Shown here: positions 6,448 to 13,915 of the stretch, piece after piece
Layout of the letters: each line of letters opens with the position of its first letter
Numbering within the stretch: the first letter of the stretch is position 1
Virus record (IMG/VR): IMGVR_UViG_3300010885_030372
Location: 1 to 23,643 of that record
Direction: 5' to 3' (one strand)
DNA length: 23,643 bases
DNA from: a virus
Translations under genes and position numbers: made by a program
Notes under the pieces: generated by a model
What the model was told of the DNA's origin: nothing
Seen by the model: the letters and a program-made list of their open reading frames with translations, nothing else
Database searches by the model: none

Positions 6448-7663
6448 TCTCGAAAGACCGATTTCGATTAACGAAGAACGGGTCGCGTATGGCGACCAAG
6501 TTCAAATTCTGATATACGAAGAACTGCGAAGGCGATCCGGTTTCAAACAACTGATCGTCCGTCAATCCGGCCACGGATTGTTCCTCGGCCACCGTGCCGG
6601 GGATTACGCGATTGGCTTCCCAATTGAGCGGGAAGTGCATGGACCAATCGGTCTGGATCGTCATGCTGATCGAAGACGTGTAGAAGTAGTCGTCGGCGTT
6701 TTCGTCGTAGGCTTCCTCGGCCTCACCGCCCATGCTGACGGACATGATTTCAACGCCCTCGTTGGAAAGTCGTCCGCGCAGGTCCGAATACAAGAACAAA
6801 AGGGTCCGGTCTGTGACCTCGCCCGTGGAGAGAACGTCGCGGGTCATCAAGTCCAAGTCGACGTTGATTTCCCATCGACCGCCGTATTCCAGAGCGCAAG
6901 CCTCACGGGTACGGCCAATCACGACGGTCTGAATGTCCCCGTCCTGAACCCTGCGACCAAACGCGAGCACCACGCCAGGAATCGCCGCGTTGTTGGAACC
7001 GTTGGCGGGTGCCAGAAAGGGTCCACGGCTTTCCCCAGCATACCGATAGTCTACGGACAGGTAGTTTTTGGGGTTAACGGGTTGGGCGAGAGTGATCTGC
7101 CCGTTCGTCGGGTCGGACGTGTAGTTAATGCCCTCGTACATTAGGATATTGCCGGGCATTTCGTACACGCGAAGGCTCCCAGGGTGAAAAGTCCCTTGGG
7201 CGACTTCGTATAAGCGTGGGCCTAAAGAAATCGGGCGTTCATCGAGAACTTCGAGGAGCGGGTCTACATAAAAGACGTTTTGCTCGGAAGGGGTGGGCTC
7301 ACCGTAGAGTTCCCGCCTGACCTCTATATAATAGACGCCGGGCAAAGAAGGGAACGTGCCTCGATTACGCTGAATGGCGAGAGCGTCCTCGCGCACCCAT
7401 TCGATTGACGTGCCGTTCTTGCCCAGGACATTCGCCAGATTGCAGTACGAAACGACCACGCCCTGATAGTGATCGGCACTCAGGATTTGCGGGTTCGCAC
7501 TTGCGCCCTTGACGATGATCGCCTGTTGGGGCCGTTCACGAAACGAGTATCGGCCTTGGATGTTCGGTACTAGGGTGTCACGGTAGTTCGGGTCCAAGGA
7601 CCAAAAATGCCGTAACTCCTGCAAGATGCGGCGTTTAACCGCCTCCGTCAGATTAGCGAACAT
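6437..7663 (-). CDS. Phage virion structural protein (tail/baseplate region), 408 aa
   Basis: 408 residues, ATG at 7661-7663, 12 bases after the stop of the upstream gene. The protein is beta-rich with many aromatic and Pro/Gly turns. The N-terminal helix (VKRRILQELRHFW) is followed by YSFRERPQQAIIVKGAS. A central piece (TNGQITLAQPV, then LSVDYRY) resembles the repeat unit of the sheath protein. No signal peptide or enzyme motifs. Co-directional with other putative virion genes, so a neck, tail or baseplate part is likely, but the exact role cannot be read from the sequence. Confidence 0.7.
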   Translation of the reverse strand: MFANLTEAVKRRILQELRHFWSLDPNYRDTLVPNIQGRYSFRERPQQAIIVKGASANPQILSADHYQGVVVSYCNLANVLGKNGTSIEWVREDALAIQRNRGTFPSLPGVYYIEVRRELYGEPTPSEQNVFYVDPLLEVLDERPISLGPRLYEVAQGTFHPGSLRVYEMPGNILMYEGINYTSDPTNGQITLAQPVNPKNYLSVDYRYAGESRGPFLAPANGSNNAAIPGVVLAFGRRVQDGDIQTVVIGRTREACALEYGGRWEINVDLDLMTRDVLSTGEVTDRTLLFLYSDLRGRLSNEGVEIMSVSMGGEAEEAYDENADDYFYTSSISMTIQTDWSMHFPLNWEANRVIPGTVAEEQSVAGLTDDQLFETGSPSQFFVYQNLNLVAIRDPFFVNRNRSFEIIR

Positions 7664-7675
7664 CAGGCACCCGCT

Positions 7676-8521
7676 TTATCGGCGGCTAGTGATTTCCCGA
7701 AGCCAAGAGGCCATGAGTGCGCGATTCGCTTTGGCGGCGGACGCAATATCGGGCTCTTCAGACTTGATGACCAAGCGGCTCAGGGTAGAAGCACCCTCAG
7801 ACCCCGGCTGCTTCTCAAGGATTTCCTCGGGGGTCGGCGGGGTCTTGTTCACTTGGCGCATGACCTTACCGTTGCCATGCTCCTTGGCGAAGTCCTTGCC
7901 GACGGCAGGCACGTTCGTCGGCGCACCGGATTCCGCGAACTCACGAGTCTCGCGCTTTCGCGGATTGTCGTAGAAGTGACCTTCGGCAGAAGGTGCTGCA
8001 GGGGCAGAAGCCCTATGACCCATCATAGCAGGCCAATTGGAAGCGGGGGCGTCCAAGACCTGTTGGAGCAGGTAGATGTTGGACTCGTGGGCATTCGCCG
8101 TCGCCGCAAGCCAATCGTCCAACCCTAGGGGAAGGGGGACGTGTTCCTCGGGCCAGCTATTTCTGACGATGGACAGGGCATCCTGCAACTCGCCCTCGGA
8201 GGTCAAGCCCCGACGGAAAGGGCACTCGTGGGAGCACCAACGCCCGACCATTTCAAAAATCAGGTCGAGAGAAACCTCGAGGTCAACGGCCTCAATGCCG
8301 AAATAGCCGACGAGCTTTTCCCCGAGAGCGTCAATATCAGCCTGTACGCTCTCGTAAAGACGCTGAAAGAGCAGGTGGTTCCCGTAGTAAGCGGGGCCAC
8401 GGGTCTGCCAATGGCTCGTCTGGTAATTAAGGTACTGCGCCCGAAGGATCGCCAAGACGATGCGGAGCATCGGCAGGACTTCTTCGCGGATCGAAGCGTT
8501 AAGGTAGGCTTTGCGGCGCAT
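7676..8521 (-). CDS. Dps/ferritin-like protein with C-terminal extension
   Basis: 281 residues. Residues about 20-160 match the Dps branch of ferritins. Motif: H37-W, RGP, H49, then D64 and E68 with spacing H-x11-H-x14-D-x3-E, identical to the ferroxidase ligands of E. coli Dps (H51, H63, D78, E82); the Dps D67 position is Gln here. A later helix (ANAHESNIYLLQQVLD) fits the last bundle helix. Dps proteins form 12-subunit shells that oxidise and store iron and may bind DNA. The last ~110 residues are low-complexity, Pro/Ala/Lys/Glu-rich and not Dps-like. It lies among virion genes, so it may be a virion component or iron/peroxide protection (inference). No Shine-Dalgarno is evident; the ATG is 7 bases after the previous stop. 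Confidence 0.75.
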   Translation of the reverse strand: MRRKAYLNASIREEVLPMLRIVLAILRAQYLNYQTSHWQTRGPAYYGNHLLFQRLYESVQADIDALGEKLVGYFGIEAVDLEVSLDLIFEMVGRWCSHECPFRRGLTSEGELQDALSIVRNSWPEEHVPLPLGLDDWLAATANAHESNIYLLQQVLDAPASNWPAMMGHRASAPAAPSAEGHFYDNPRKRETREFAESGAPTNVPAVGKDFAKEHGNGKVMRQVNKTPPTPEEILEKQPGSEGASTLSRLVIKSEEPDIASAAKANRALMASWLREITSRR

Positions 8522-8528
8522 ATTAGTA

Positions 8529-9344
8529 TTAGGCTTTCGAATTTATGAAAGATATTAGTCTTTGAAGTCTCGAACTCGACATGCTATTGCATGCCTCCGT
8601 TATCCCTTCAAGATATTCGCTGACCTCAGATATTAAAAAACCTTTAGTGGTATTCGAGAAATCGTCACGATGATTGCCCTCCATCATAAACTTTTTTCTC
8701 TCTTCTAGCAACCTATCCCCGATTTCGTTTAGAGAAGAAGAAGCGACTCGGCAAAGAGTCCCCTCTTTCCGTATAAGCTCGTCAAGGGCTTCTTCAAAGG
8801 CCATAATAGCAGCTTTTACTTTGTGATCGAGGTACGGGTTAGAGTCAATCTCTGAAGCATTGCGCCGATGCGCCTTCTTCTTAAATTTATCGCCGTACTT
8901 CTCTTTATTAGCCTGCCAATCGTCCTGGACTTCCTCGTCCTGAGTCGCAAGCCACTTTTCAAATCCAGCCGTATCGCCCTCGGCGAAACGGGCTTTCTTC
9001 TTAAATTTATCGCCGTACTTTTCTTTGTTAGCCTGCCAGCTTTCTTGAATGGACTCGTCCTGAGTCGCAAGCCACTTCTCGAAACCAGCCGTATCGCCCT
9101 TACTAAAGCGGGCGAACTTCCATTTCCTTAACATAGCCTGCTTGGTCAGGTCCAAAGCGGGACCAAGCTCGCCGTCAATCTGAGCATCCTGAAGCTGCTC
9201 AAAGTTTTCCTGCGTGAAATGGTCATCCATCCACGGCTCGTCGCTATCCAGCGTCTCAATCGGGCCGGAAACAGGCTGGCCGATTTCATGGGCGTCGAAG
9301 TTCGCCCGACGACGAAGATTGGCTGTTTCAACGGGAAGTCGCAT
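8529..9344 (-). CDS. Uncharacterised protein with 40-residue tandem repeat
   Basis: 271 residues, ATG with AGGAG 5 bases upstream. The N-terminal ~75 residues are acidic. Residues 78-117 and 118-157 form two 40-residue units, 34 of 40 identical (core GDTAGFEKWLATQDE, WQANKEKYGDKFKKK). The C-terminal ~110 residues are helical (KVKAAIMAFEEALDELIRK, EIGDRLLEERKKFM). The basic, aromatic repeat might bind nucleic acid or another virion part, but this is inference. No family recognised. The C-terminal part from about 8529 to 8720 is more AT-rich than the neighbours, which could mark a separately acquired domain. Confidence 0.75.
   Translation of the reverse strand: MRLPVETANLRRRANFDAHEIGQPVSGPIETLDSDEPWMDDHFTQENFEQLQDAQIDGELGPALDLTKQAMLRKWKFARFSKGDTAGFEKWLATQDESIQESWQANKEKYGDKFKKKARFAEGDTAGFEKWLATQDEEVQDDWQANKEKYGDKFKKKAHRRNASEIDSNPYLDHKVKAAIMAFEEALDELIRKEGTLCRVASSSLNEIGDRLLEERKKFMMEGNHRDDFSNTTKGFLISEVSEYLEGITEACNSMSSSRLQRLISFINSKA
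8874..9113 (-). repeat. Two 120-bp tandem repeats
   Basis: Unit 1 is 8994-9113 and unit 2 is 8874-8993, exactly 120 bp each, encoding residues 78-157 of the host gene. Long identical blocks such as TTAAATTTATCGCCGTACTT recur at 8881 and 9001 on the plus strand. The high DNA identity suggests a recent duplication or ongoing gene conversion. Confidence 0.95.
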
Positions 9345-9352
9345 TGGAACTC

Positions 9353-9784
9353 CTAGATAAAGACGTCGTAGCCGACTTGACCTGTAATGGTCGCGCCCGC
9401 TTGCACGGTAAATCCCGTGATAGTCTTGTTAGTGATGCGAAGGGGAGCGAAAATGCTCGGTGAGAGTTGAACGCGGTAGTTCGTGTTCGTCAAAGGCGTA
9501 GCGAAAACGACGTCTTTGTACGTCTCGGCGGTGAAAGTCAGTATGCCGTTGATTGCGCTTACAAGGGCCAAAATCGACTCCACCTGAGAAGTAGCCGAAC
9601 AAATATCGTCCGTGACCGATTGCGGCAAACGGGTATAGGGGCTAACCACCATGCCGTAGCGGTCAGTGATCTCACGAACGTATACGCGGCCTGTCGTCGC
9701 GTCCGCGCCAACCGTGAACGTGAAATACTCAGGGGGAACCCCCGAACGGTACACGAACTCCGATATGACGAGGGAAGCCGACAT
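9353..9784 (-). CDS. Phage virion protein with tail-appendage-like C-terminus
   Basis: 143 residues using ATG at 9782-9784, which overlaps the upstream stop as TGATG; a frame extension to 9826 would lie inside the previous gene. The N-terminal part (GVPPEYFTFTVG, GRVYVREITDRYG) is followed by a helical stretch. The C-terminal ~45 residues (NTNYRVQLSPS, PLRITNKTITGFTVQAG) have the beta-strand pattern common at the ends of phage tail fibres and receptor-binding proteins, where Y-V-L and NKT-TGF are typical. A small virion appendage or decoration role is likely; the exact role is unknown. Confidence 0.65.
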   Translation of the reverse strand: MSASLVISEFVYRSGVPPEYFTFTVGADATTGRVYVREITDRYGMVVSPYTRLPQSVTDDICSATSQVESILALVSAINGILTFTAETYKDVVFATPLTNTNYRVQLSPSIFAPLRITNKTITGFTVQAGATITGQVGYDVFI

Positions 9785-10095
9785 CACCAAATCCCCGACG
9801 TTTCGCAGCCGTGTTTCTGGAACCAAGCGTCGAGTTCGATCAAGCCGTCACGATTGGACGACCAGACCTCAAGACGGTCGAAGCCGACCTTCACGCCCAA
9901 GTCGCTGATCGGTTTAATCGATCCGAGCTTCAATCGCCCATCTCGAAAAGACCGGAGCATGGCCGGAAGATTCTTGATCGGGTTCGCAGGCTGATAGACC
10001 GTGAGCCTATATTCATCACGCACGTTGGACTCTAGCCAACGTGAGGCGATTTTGCGGGCGAGGTCTACAACTTTAGTGGGGGCTTCTTCTTTCAC
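9784..10095 (-). CDS. Uncharacterised 103-aa protein
   Basis: Starts at GTG 10093-10095 with no strong ribosome site. The sequence mixes charged helices at the N-terminus (KVVDLARKIASRWLESNV) with beta-type segments (YRLTVYQP, RLKLGSIKPI, KVGFDRLEVWSS). No family recognised. Its stop overlaps the start of the next gene (TGATG). Its size and position next to a putative appendage gene fit a small tail-completion type protein, but nothing in the sequence proves this. Confidence 0.65.
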   Translation of the reverse strand: MKEEAPTKVVDLARKIASRWLESNVRDEYRLTVYQPANPIKNLPAMLRSFRDGRLKLGSIKPISDLGVKVGFDRLEVWSSNRDGLIELDAWFQKHGCETSGIW

Positions 10096-10125
10096 GCTAT
10101 CCGCTATTCAATAGAACGATTAGCG

Positions 10126-10746
10126 TTAGGCGACGACATAAATCATAGGATCATTCCAAGCACTACGTTGGACCTGCTTCATAATATTCAAATGCGCGGC
10201 AACGTGCTTGAACAGGGCGACGTAATTATCCATGCCCCGCATCCCCTCAAGTGCCCGAAGGGTGCGAAAAAACCTATGGCGAACGTAGCCTTGGGTTACG
10301 TCTAAATTACGAGCCACCGTGCTTTGACAGGTCGAATCGATCATTTCGAGCATGATTCGAACGTCAATAGGGTCTGATATTACGGATCGCAGATCGGCTT
10401 CGATTGTTTCCGAATCATATTCGGGCATCGTAAGCACATACTTGATGCGAGTCGCAGCGCGGCGCAGTCGGTAGCAGACCGTCGGTTGGCTTACGCCAAA
10501 TAAATCGGCGATTGCGGATTGCCGCAGCCGTTGGAAGAAATAAAGTTCGAGGTAGTCGGCTTCCCGTGGATGCAAGTAAGAAAGAGCATCGCGGACCTTC
10601 GAGAAGTCTGCCGCCCGATCCTCGCGCAACGCCTCAACGAAGGTCAAGTCGGAAGCCGCGATTGCGTCTTCATTGGAGAACACCGCTTCCAAGTCAGCGG
10701 GGTCCATGACCACATGGCTATTCCAGAAACTATCACTCATCGTCAT
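10126..10746 (-). CDS. Sigma-region-4-like protein with two HTH segments (candidate phage sigma/transcription factor)
   Basis: 206 residues. Residues 58-105 read as a classic sigma70 region 4: LHPREADYLELYFF, IADLFGVSQPTVCYRL, then RAATRIKYVL. A second HTH-like unit follows at 127-169 (VARNLDVTQGYVRHRFFRTLR). There is no visible region 2, which binds the -10 element and core polymerase; this favours a small regulator or divergent phage sigma such as the T4 gp55 type rather than a complete sigma70. ATG at 10744-10746 with AAAGGG upstream; a second ATG at 10740 is possible. It overlaps the end of the NusG-like gene by 14 bp, so the two are coexpressed. It would act in the cytoplasm on promoter DNA and RNA polymerase. 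Confidence 0.75.
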   Translation of the reverse strand: MTMSDSFWNSHVVMDPADLEAVFSNEDAIAASDLTFVEALREDRAADFSKVRDALSYLHPREADYLELYFFQRLRQSAIADLFGVSQPTVCYRLRRAATRIKYVLTMPEYDSETIEADLRSVISDPIDVRIMLEMIDSTCQSTVARNLDVTQGYVRHRFFRTLRALEGMRGMDNYVALFKHVAAHLNIMKQVQRSAWNDPMIYVVA

Positions 10747-11365
10747 TATCCCTTTCTAATGTATCAAATTCTTGATCATTATAGCTGGGGTAAATCTCAG
10801 AAGGTGAATCGAAACCTAAAACACCATCTGCGGGACGAAGTGAATAGCGTGGGAAAACGCGAACCGTCTCAATCGTTCGCATTTTGATTAATACGAAAGC
10901 ATCATCACCGTGTACGTCAACGACTTTTCCAATAAGACCTTTATGTAGACCATCGTAAACTCGAACTTCGCTATTAATCTCAATCTCGCGGGAGATCATC
11001 TGGCGAAGGCGCGTTTGCAGGTCCAAGACGGACCTATTGGGCACGGGCGTCAAGACCCGACCTACCCCTGAACGATTTTGGGATAGGGCCGTCTTGATGT
11101 TCGGACTCTTGTTGCCGAGCCCGAAATACGTCGTATCAGGCAATCCCGTAGCAACGAAGGCGTACCCTTCGATGACGTTGATGACGGATCGGCGTTTGTG
11201 CCGAATGATCACCGTGTACGGGACGAATATCGGATGGTCCTCGGGACAATCCAGAACGCTGCGAAGATGGGCGTCTAAGTCGCCCTCTTCTGCGAGTCGT
11301 TCACCAGCGTCCGTTAGTTCTAAAACGACCCAAGTGAGGTCGTCACGTTGATCCCGTTCCCGCAC
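10733..11365 (-). CDS. NusG-like transcription elongation/antitermination protein
   Basis: 210 residues, GTG start with GGAG 8 bases upstream. An NGN-like N-terminal domain spans about residues 10-125: it opens TWVVLELTDAGERLAEE, has IFVPYTVIIRHKRR where NusG has its P-----R-GK segment, then EGYAFVATG in place of FPGYVFV, then GVGRVLTPVPN. A KOW-type domain follows at 133-178 (EVRVYDGLHKGLIGKVVDVHG). NusG binds RNA polymerase and modulates pausing and termination. The acidic tail (residues 185-210) is extra. The gene overlaps the clamp-loader gene by 23 bp and the sigma-like gene by 14 bp. Assignment rests on motif order; a NusG paralogue acting on phage late transcription is inferred. Confidence 0.75.
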   Translation of the reverse strand: MRERDQRDDLTWVVLELTDAGERLAEEGDLDAHLRSVLDCPEDHPIFVPYTVIIRHKRRSVINVIEGYAFVATGLPDTTYFGLGNKSPNIKTALSQNRSGVGRVLTPVPNRSVLDLQTRLRQMISREIEINSEVRVYDGLHKGLIGKVVDVHGDDAFVLIKMRTIETVRVFPRYSLRPADGVLGFDSPSEIYPSYNDQEFDTLERDNDDE

Positions 11366-12695
11366 CTGTTAATCTCCGATAGTGGAAACCAACAAGGTTG
11401 CGGAAAGCATCGGCGTCGAGTGCCGTTGCAGGGACAGACGTATTATTTTGGACGCGACGATTCGCGGCACCGCCACCAACGGCTCGCGGGTCAACTTGAA
11501 CAACGGCGTTTGCAGAGGGCTTTGGAGCATTTATGCCTACATTACCCGCAGGCATAACTTTTTCAGGCACGGCGGAAACAGACGTTGGTGCGGCCTTGGC
11601 GACCGACACAATCACCGCCTCCGAAGAAACCCCATGCACGACGCCATTGTGTAGGGCCACGGAATCGAGCAACAACGTATGGGAGGTCGGTCTCTTAGGC
11701 GGGGCCGAAAATCGGGAACTGAGCGCGAGTAACTGCGCCCCCTTTTCCGCAAGGGCTTTGATTCGGTCTTGCGGCCAATGGGCCTGAATCTTACCGACGC
11801 CGATGTGCGCCCGATACGCCGTAATCGAAGCCTCGGCCAATCGCTCATACGCCGAAGTCGGACTCGTCGAGTCCGCAAGTGCGGAAGCGGCACGGACAAC
11901 CGATGCCTGATCCACCCCTATCGAATCCAACAGGTCGAGGATCAAGTCGTTCGACCCAAGCCCTAGATAGGACGTGACGTTCGTTCGGGATACAGGCCCA
12001 AGCACCGACACGCCCTCAAGGGTCTTAAGGGCGTCCCGAATATGGCACTCCGTCACTTCGGCAATCGTGACCAGAGCATCGTGCTCGTAAGCGATGCCCT
12101 CTTGGGCGCAAACCCAAGCGAGTCGATCCGCGATGCCCTCGGGCGTGACGGCTTTAATCACGAAAGCGGGAGCGCACCGTGAAAAGATGGTCGATTGCAT
12201 CTTTTCAGGTTCCGTCGTACAAAAGATGCAGATGAGCTGCTTGTCTTGTGTACCCGGAATGCAATCTTCCATCGGTTTCAGCACCGCGTCAAGCGCGCTC
12301 TTGCTCAACCGATGGGATTCGTCGAATAGGTAGATGCGCCGCTTGCCCGAAAACGAAGAATACTGAATATCCTCCGTAATCTTCAGCATGTCCTCTTTGG
12401 TGGACTTGGTGGCGGCGTCTAACTCCGTGAAGCACTCGTGCTGCTTGCCCTGCAAGATTGCAAGGCAGGACTCGCATGAATCGCAGGGCTCCCCGTCAAC
12501 GGGTGCCGAGCACAACAGGGCACGGGCGAGGATTCGCCCCATTGTCGTTTTACCGGACCCGTGCTGGCCGCAGAAAACGTAGGATTGATGGTAGCCCTTA
12601 CCCTCTTTGAGCAATTGGCGCAGGACTCGAACCGACGACTCTTGACCGAGTACGTCGCCGTATTTGCGCGGGCGATATGTCGTATCGAGGGCCAC
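11343..12695 (-). CDS. dnaX: DnaX-like clamp loader ATPase subunit (tau/gamma type)
   Basis: 450 residues, GTG start with GGAG 6 bases upstream. AAA+ features in order: YRPRKYGDVLGQE (N-terminal DnaX box), Walker A GQHGSGKTT (43-51), a Cys4 zinc module with C62, C71, C74 and C77, Walker B IYLFDESH (121-128), sensor 1 CTT (159-161) and the SRC arginine-finger motif (172-174). DnaX assembles with delta subunits to load the sliding clamp at primer-template junctions. Residues after about 370 are Ala/Val/Pro-rich and poorly conserved, presumably a linker to a short C-terminal domain. A gene for a matching beta-type clamp lies about 3 kb upstream in the same operon. No delta or delta' subunit is in the window. 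Confidence 0.93.
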   Translation of the reverse strand: MALDTTYRPRKYGDVLGQESSVRVLRQLLKEGKGYHQSYVFCGQHGSGKTTMGRILARALLCSAPVDGEPCDSCESCLAILQGKQHECFTELDAATKSTKEDMLKITEDIQYSSFSGKRRIYLFDESHRLSKSALDAVLKPMEDCIPGTQDKQLICIFCTTEPEKMQSTIFSRCAPAFVIKAVTPEGIADRLAWVCAQEGIAYEHDALVTIAEVTECHIRDALKTLEGVSVLGPVSRTNVTSYLGLGSNDLILDLLDSIGVDQASVVRAASALADSTSPTSAYERLAEASITAYRAHIGVGKIQAHWPQDRIKALAEKGAQLLALSSRFSAPPKRPTSHTLLLDSVALHNGVVHGVSSEAVIVSVAKAAPTSVSAVPEKVMPAGNVGINAPKPSANAVVQVDPRAVGGGAANRRVQNNTSVPATALDADAFRNLVGFHYRRLTGAGTGST

Positions 12696-12717
12696 GGAGG
12701 GCTCCGTTCAGGGCATG

Positions 12718-13185
12718 TCAGTCGTCGGAGCCGAAGATTTCCTCGACGGGGGAAGGCTTATCACTGCCGTCGCCCTCGTCCTTCGGGAACCACATGCCGT
12801 ACCGCTCGATATTGTCGCGGAAAGCCGCAATGTCGGGCTTGGCGATGGAGCACTTCGGTTCAGCCGTCTTAGGGTCCTCTTCGCAACGGCAGGAGCAGAG
12901 CAGGTGGTCAAGCAAAGCCTCGCGCTTCGCATTGTCCAACTCGGTCTCCCAAACGTCCGCGCCGATCTCGAGCATGAACTTATAAGACGTATTGCCAATC
13001 GCATTCGCAATCGGGGCAACCTTACGGCTCGTGCCAAGCGTCACCTTGCCGCCCGACTTACCCGCCTTGTCGCGGAACACGACGACGATTTCGTCAACAA
13101 CCAAAATCAAATCAGGATGGTTATTAGCGACCAACCGCTTGATAATCTCGTGAACGTCCTCGCCCGCTTTCCAAAAATCAGCCAT
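12718..13185 (-). CDS. Putative phage metallopeptidase-family protein (apparently without HExxH)
   Basis: 155 residues from ATG 13183-13185 (AGGAG 8 bases upstream; a GTG three codons earlier is too close to that site). HPDLILVVDEIVVVFRDKAGKSGG, then LGTSRKV, YKFMLEIGADVW and LLDHLLCSC fit the phage 'putative metallopeptidase' family often found in replication regions. In metal-binding members this last segment reads DHELxH; here HLLCS replaces it, so the zinc-binding Glu and second His are missing. A Cys-rich part follows (CSCRCEEDP, C). The protein may be inactive as a peptidase and structural or regulatory instead. Its start overlaps the primase end by 8 bp. Confidence 0.65.
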   Translation of the reverse strand: MADFWKAGEDVHEIIKRLVANNHPDLILVVDEIVVVFRDKAGKSGGKVTLGTSRKVAPIANAIGNTSYKFMLEIGADVWETELDNAKREALLDHLLCSCRCEEDPKTAEPKCSIAKPDIAAFRDNIERYGMWFPKDEGDGSDKPSPVEEIFGSDD

Positions 13186-13915
13186 TGAAAACACTCCTAC
13201 TCAGGTATTGCGAAAAGGCCGCACGCAACGCCGCACGACCACCAGAATCCCAAATCTCGCCAGGGTCTTTGCCACCGCGATAACGAACGACTTGGACGTT
13301 TACATTTACACGCTCTAAGGCTTGTTTGGCCCCCATGTGAAATGCACCCGTATTGTCTACACGACCTTCGGCCATGCCGCGTCCGGTCGCGTCCTCGTCG
13401 AAGCACACATACGCCGTCGCACTACGGCGCAAGAACCTTGAAATGAATTGCGCGTGGGCGTGAGACAACCTCGCACCGCCACACGCCAGAACGACGCCTT
13501 GAGCAACGTGGGCAAGGGCAAGGTCAAAAATACCCTCGACGAGCCAAACGTCGGCACCAGACCAAATGCGCTCCATCGCCGTGTAGTTCATACCCGCAAA
13601 GGTCGCGGTCCATTTCGACGGCGGTAGGTAATGCTTCATCACCGCCTTGTCGCCCTGCCACCGCCTGAACTCCACGCCAAGCAACTTGCCCGATGGTGCC
13701 CACAGGGGGATTGAAAGCCAACCCGCCACGGCGTCACCGTGAGCACCGAATCTCCGCGTGAACTCCGCATCGGGACTCGGTTCCTCAGGAGGATTCCAGA
13801 CCCCCACCCTGCACTCTTGCATGATGGATTCGGGCAAGCCTCGACCAAGGCAATAGCCCTCGGCTTCTTCGGGCATGCCAAAGGCCGAATCGACAAGTGC
13901 CTGATGTAACCACAT
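13178..13915 (-). CDS. DnaG-like TOPRIM primase
   Basis: 245 residues from ATG at 13913-13915, which overlaps the upstream stop as TGATG; GTG one codon earlier is possible. The N-terminal part (YCLGRGLPESIMQECRVGVW) matches the DnaG core before the TOPRIM fold, followed by a beta-rich part with WLSIPLW and GVEFRRW. TOPRIM signatures: VWLVEGIFDL with E127, then CFDEDATGRG with D173 and D175, and GGKDPGEIW near the end. These residues bind the metal ions for RNA primer synthesis. The CHC2 zinc-binding domain normally in front of DnaG is absent, and so is a C-terminal helicase domain. It could use another gene product for template recognition. Confidence 0.82.
   Translation of the reverse strand: MWLHQALVDSAFGMPEEAEGYCLGRGLPESIMQECRVGVWNPPEEPSPDAEFTRRFGAHGDAVAGWLSIPLWAPSGKLLGVEFRRWQGDKAVMKHYLPPSKWTATFAGMNYTAMERIWSGADVWLVEGIFDLALAHVAQGVVLACGGARLSHAHAQFISRFLRRSATAYVCFDEDATGRGMAEGRVDNTGAFHMGAKQALERVNVNVQVVRYRGGKDPGEIWDSGGRAALRAAFSQYLSRSVFNG

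Noticed and set aside
6450-6467. TCGAAA/TTTCGA hairpin as terminator at the convergent end of the 86-aa gene
   Set aside because: No U tract follows and the hairpin lies within the coding end of the opposing gene.
6578-7144. Plus-strand frame of 188 codons opposite the 408-aa gene
   Set aside because: Antisense to a well-supported virion gene, no ribosome site, His/Val/Gly-rich shadow composition.
10096-10125. AATCGTTC ... GGATAGCGTG on the minus strand near the start of the 103-aa gene, resembling the second block of the island element
   Set aside because: The two parts are interrupted by about 12 extra bases, and no TTTTCGGTTTT block lies at the right distance.
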